Below, piece after piece: positions 5,295 to 6,197 of a DNA stretch of 6,197 nucleotides (position 1 is the stretch's first letter; the number at the start of each line of letters is the position of its first letter). Source of the DNA: Nanobdellota archaeon. GTDB taxonomy: Archaea > Nanobdellota > Nanobdellia > Pacearchaeales > GW2011-AR1. The stretch spans positions 1 through 6,197 of the forward strand of contig JAHJMH010000084.1 in the NCBI GenBank assembly GCA_018821425.1, read 5' to 3'. The position numbers and the translations under genes were made by a program. The notes under the pieces are model-generated. The model ran no database searches. It worked only from the letters and a program-made list of their open reading frames with translations, and was not told the origin of the DNA.

Positions 5295-5933
5295 ATGTTC
5301 AGTAAAAAACGATGTGAAAACTGCAAGGAAAAAATAAGCGACAATTATAACTTCTGCCCGTATTGTAGAGCGCCGCTGAATAGAAATCTCGGAGAAGACT
5401 GGGGTATGCTCGGGAAAAATGATTTTGAAGCAGAAGCAGACGGCTTACCAAATTTATTCCAAGGAGGAATCTTTGGGAAAATGATTAATAGTGCAGTGAG
5501 AATGCTCGAGAAAGAAATTCAAAAAGGGATAGAGGAACAGAAAAGTTCGCCGCCTGTATTTGGAACAAACATGCGACTTATGATTAACGGGAAAGAAGTT
5601 AACTTAAATGGGAAAAAGGTTATTGCACAAAAAAGAATAGCTTCCGAAAAATTAGATTTACCTCAAACGGATGCAAAAAAATTCTCCGGCTTACCAAAAG
5701 CAAATCCCAAGACGAGCATAAGAAGATTTTCAGACAAAGTCGTTTACGAAATAAACATGCCCGGCGTGAAGTCGATTCAAGACATATCAATAACACAACT
5801 CGAAAGCAGCATCGAAGTAAAAGCTTTAGGTAAAAACAAAGTCTATCAAAAAATAATTCCCATAAACTTTCCAATAAGAGACTACAATTTCTCGGAAAGA
5901 AAACTCACTCTTGAACTTGAAGCAAGAGATTAA
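5295..5933 (+). CDS. Zinc-ribbon protein with C-terminal Hsp20/alpha-crystallin-like domain
   Basis: This 212-residue protein begins with a zinc ribbon: C7, C10, C21 and C24 in two CxxC knuckles (CENC, CPYC). A linker leads to an amphipathic helix at about residues 60-82 (KMINSAVRMLEKEI) and a possible beta hairpin near 93-112 (MRLMINGKEVNLNGKKV). The final 70 residues or so, about 140-210, resemble a small heat-shock/CS-type beta sandwich: VVYEINMPGVKSIQD corresponds to the Hsp20 'PGv' strand and loop, with IPINFP and LTLELEA as later strands. The I-x-I tail used for oligomer assembly in canonical small heat-shock proteins is missing. A chaperone-like or adaptor role in the cytosol is inferred from the fold, with zinc binding from the cysteines. 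Its promoter predicts a leaderless mRNA; tRNA-Ile follows after 60 nt. Confidence 0.75.
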   Translation: MFSKKRCENCKEKISDNYNFCPYCRAPLNRNLGEDWGMLGKNDFEAEADGLPNLFQGGIFGKMINSAVRMLEKEIQKGIEEQKSSPPVFGTNMRLMINGKEVNLNGKKVIAQKRIASEKLDLPQTDAKKFSGLPKANPKTSIRRFSDKVVYEINMPGVKSIQDISITQLESSIEVKALGKNKVYQKIIPINFPIRDYNFSERKLTLELEARD

Positions 5934-5961
5934 AATCTTCCAATTTCCCCACTAATAAAAC

Positions 5962-5969
5962 TTATAAAC
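5962..5969 (+). promoter_or_regulatory. TATA box for tRNA-Ile
   Basis: TTATAAAC is centred about 29 nt before the tRNA 5' end, predicting a leader of only a few nucleotides. It is also a reference for the similar spacing proposed for tRNA-Gly. Confidence 0.55.
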
Positions 5970-5993
5970 AGTTAAACTTTCTTGGATAAATAT

Positions 5994-6067
5994 GAGCCTG
6001 TAGTTCAGCCTGGTAGAACGCCGCTCTGATAAGGCGGAAGTCCACGGTTCAAATCCGTGCAGGCTCA
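5994..6067 (+). tRNA. tRNA-Ile (anticodon GAU)
   Basis: The acceptor stem GAGCCTG (5994-6000) pairs with CAGGCTC (6060-6066), discriminator A6067. The D arm is GTTC/GAAC with loop AGCCTGGTA. The anticodon stem CCGCT/GGCGG (one T-G pair) encloses CTGATAA, giving anticodon GAT at 6028-6030, which reads AUC and AUU. The T arm is CACGG/CCGTG with loop TTCAAAT. CCA is not encoded and there is no intron. Confidence 0.98.
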
Positions 6068-6077
6068 TTTATTTTTT
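6068..6077 (+). terminator. T-rich terminator directly after tRNA-Ile
   Basis: TTTATTTTTT follows the discriminator base at once. Archaeal RNA polymerase stops at oligo-T tracts without needing a hairpin, so this is the likely end of the tRNA transcript. Confidence 0.6.
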
Positions 6078-6090
6078 CCATTAGAGAAAC

Positions 6091-6098
6091 TTTAAAAA
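6091..6098 (+). promoter_or_regulatory. TATA box for the right-edge gene
   Basis: TTTAAAAA is centred 25.5 nt before the ATG at 6120. The spacing matches a leaderless start and supports that ATG as the true one. Confidence 0.55.
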
Positions 6099-6119
6099 CC
6101 AACTTTTTCTCAATAACTC

Positions 6120-6197
6120 ATGGACAAGAAAATTGAAAAGAAATCTAAGGTCAAGAAGGCCGTTGGCATTTCTTCATCACTATCGAAAAAAGCTCCA
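6120..6197 (+). CDS. Lysine-rich N-terminus of an unidentified protein (partial)
   Basis: Only 26 codons are in the window, reading MDKKIEKKSKVKKAVG and then SSSLSKKAP. The basic, low-complexity start is typical of nucleic-acid-binding or ribosome-associated archaeal proteins, but too little is present to name it. The well-placed TATA box and unbroken frame to the edge are the support. Confidence 0.5.
   Translation, partial: MDKKIEKKSKVKKAVGISSSLSKKAP

Noticed and set aside
1..6197. CRISPR arrays, insertion sequences, integrases and defence genes were looked for.
   Set aside because: No regularly spaced repeats, terminal inverted repeats or transposase/recombinase-like reading frames were seen.

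Overview
The window looks like AT-rich archaeal chromosome, most likely from a small-genome (DPANN-type, Pacearchaeota/Woesearchaeota-like) lineage. The domain assignment rests on what can be seen. Both tRNA genes lack an encoded CCA end. Most genes are preceded by an archaeal TATA box (TTTAAATA-like) placed about 24-26 nt before the ATG, as expected for leaderless mRNAs. Shine-Dalgarno motifs are almost absent. The DPANN placement is an inference from the mixture of short archaeal-style genes with a bacterial-type methionyl-tRNA synthetase, and it is not proven here.

Left half (1-3275), all on the minus strand. From right to left: metG, a 488-residue methionyl-tRNA synthetase; a 106-residue protein with two membrane helices and a coiled coil; a two-gene unit of a 123-residue cyclophilin-like protein (TM1367/PF04126 type) and a 172-residue protein with two tandem helix-turn-helix modules; a 315-bp gap with no convincing gene; and the N-terminus of a secreted or membrane-anchored protein running off the left edge.

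Right half (3332-6197), all on the plus strand. It holds tRNA-Gly(CCC), divergent from metG across a 56-bp gap with one AT box that could serve both; a 90-92-residue orphan; a 12-helix MFS transporter; a zinc-ribbon protein with an Hsp20/alpha-crystallin-like C-terminal domain; tRNA-Ile(GAU); and the lysine-rich start of a further gene.

The genes do not form one pathway. Translation (metG and two tRNAs) is the only shared theme, and most genes appear to have their own promoter. No mobile element, CRISPR array or clear defence system was found. The most distinctive items are the bacterial-like HIGF-type MetRS, the duplicated helix-turn-helix protein, the zinc-ribbon/Hsp20-like fusion, the possible bidirectional metG/tRNA-Gly promoter and the unexplained orphan beside tRNA-Gly.
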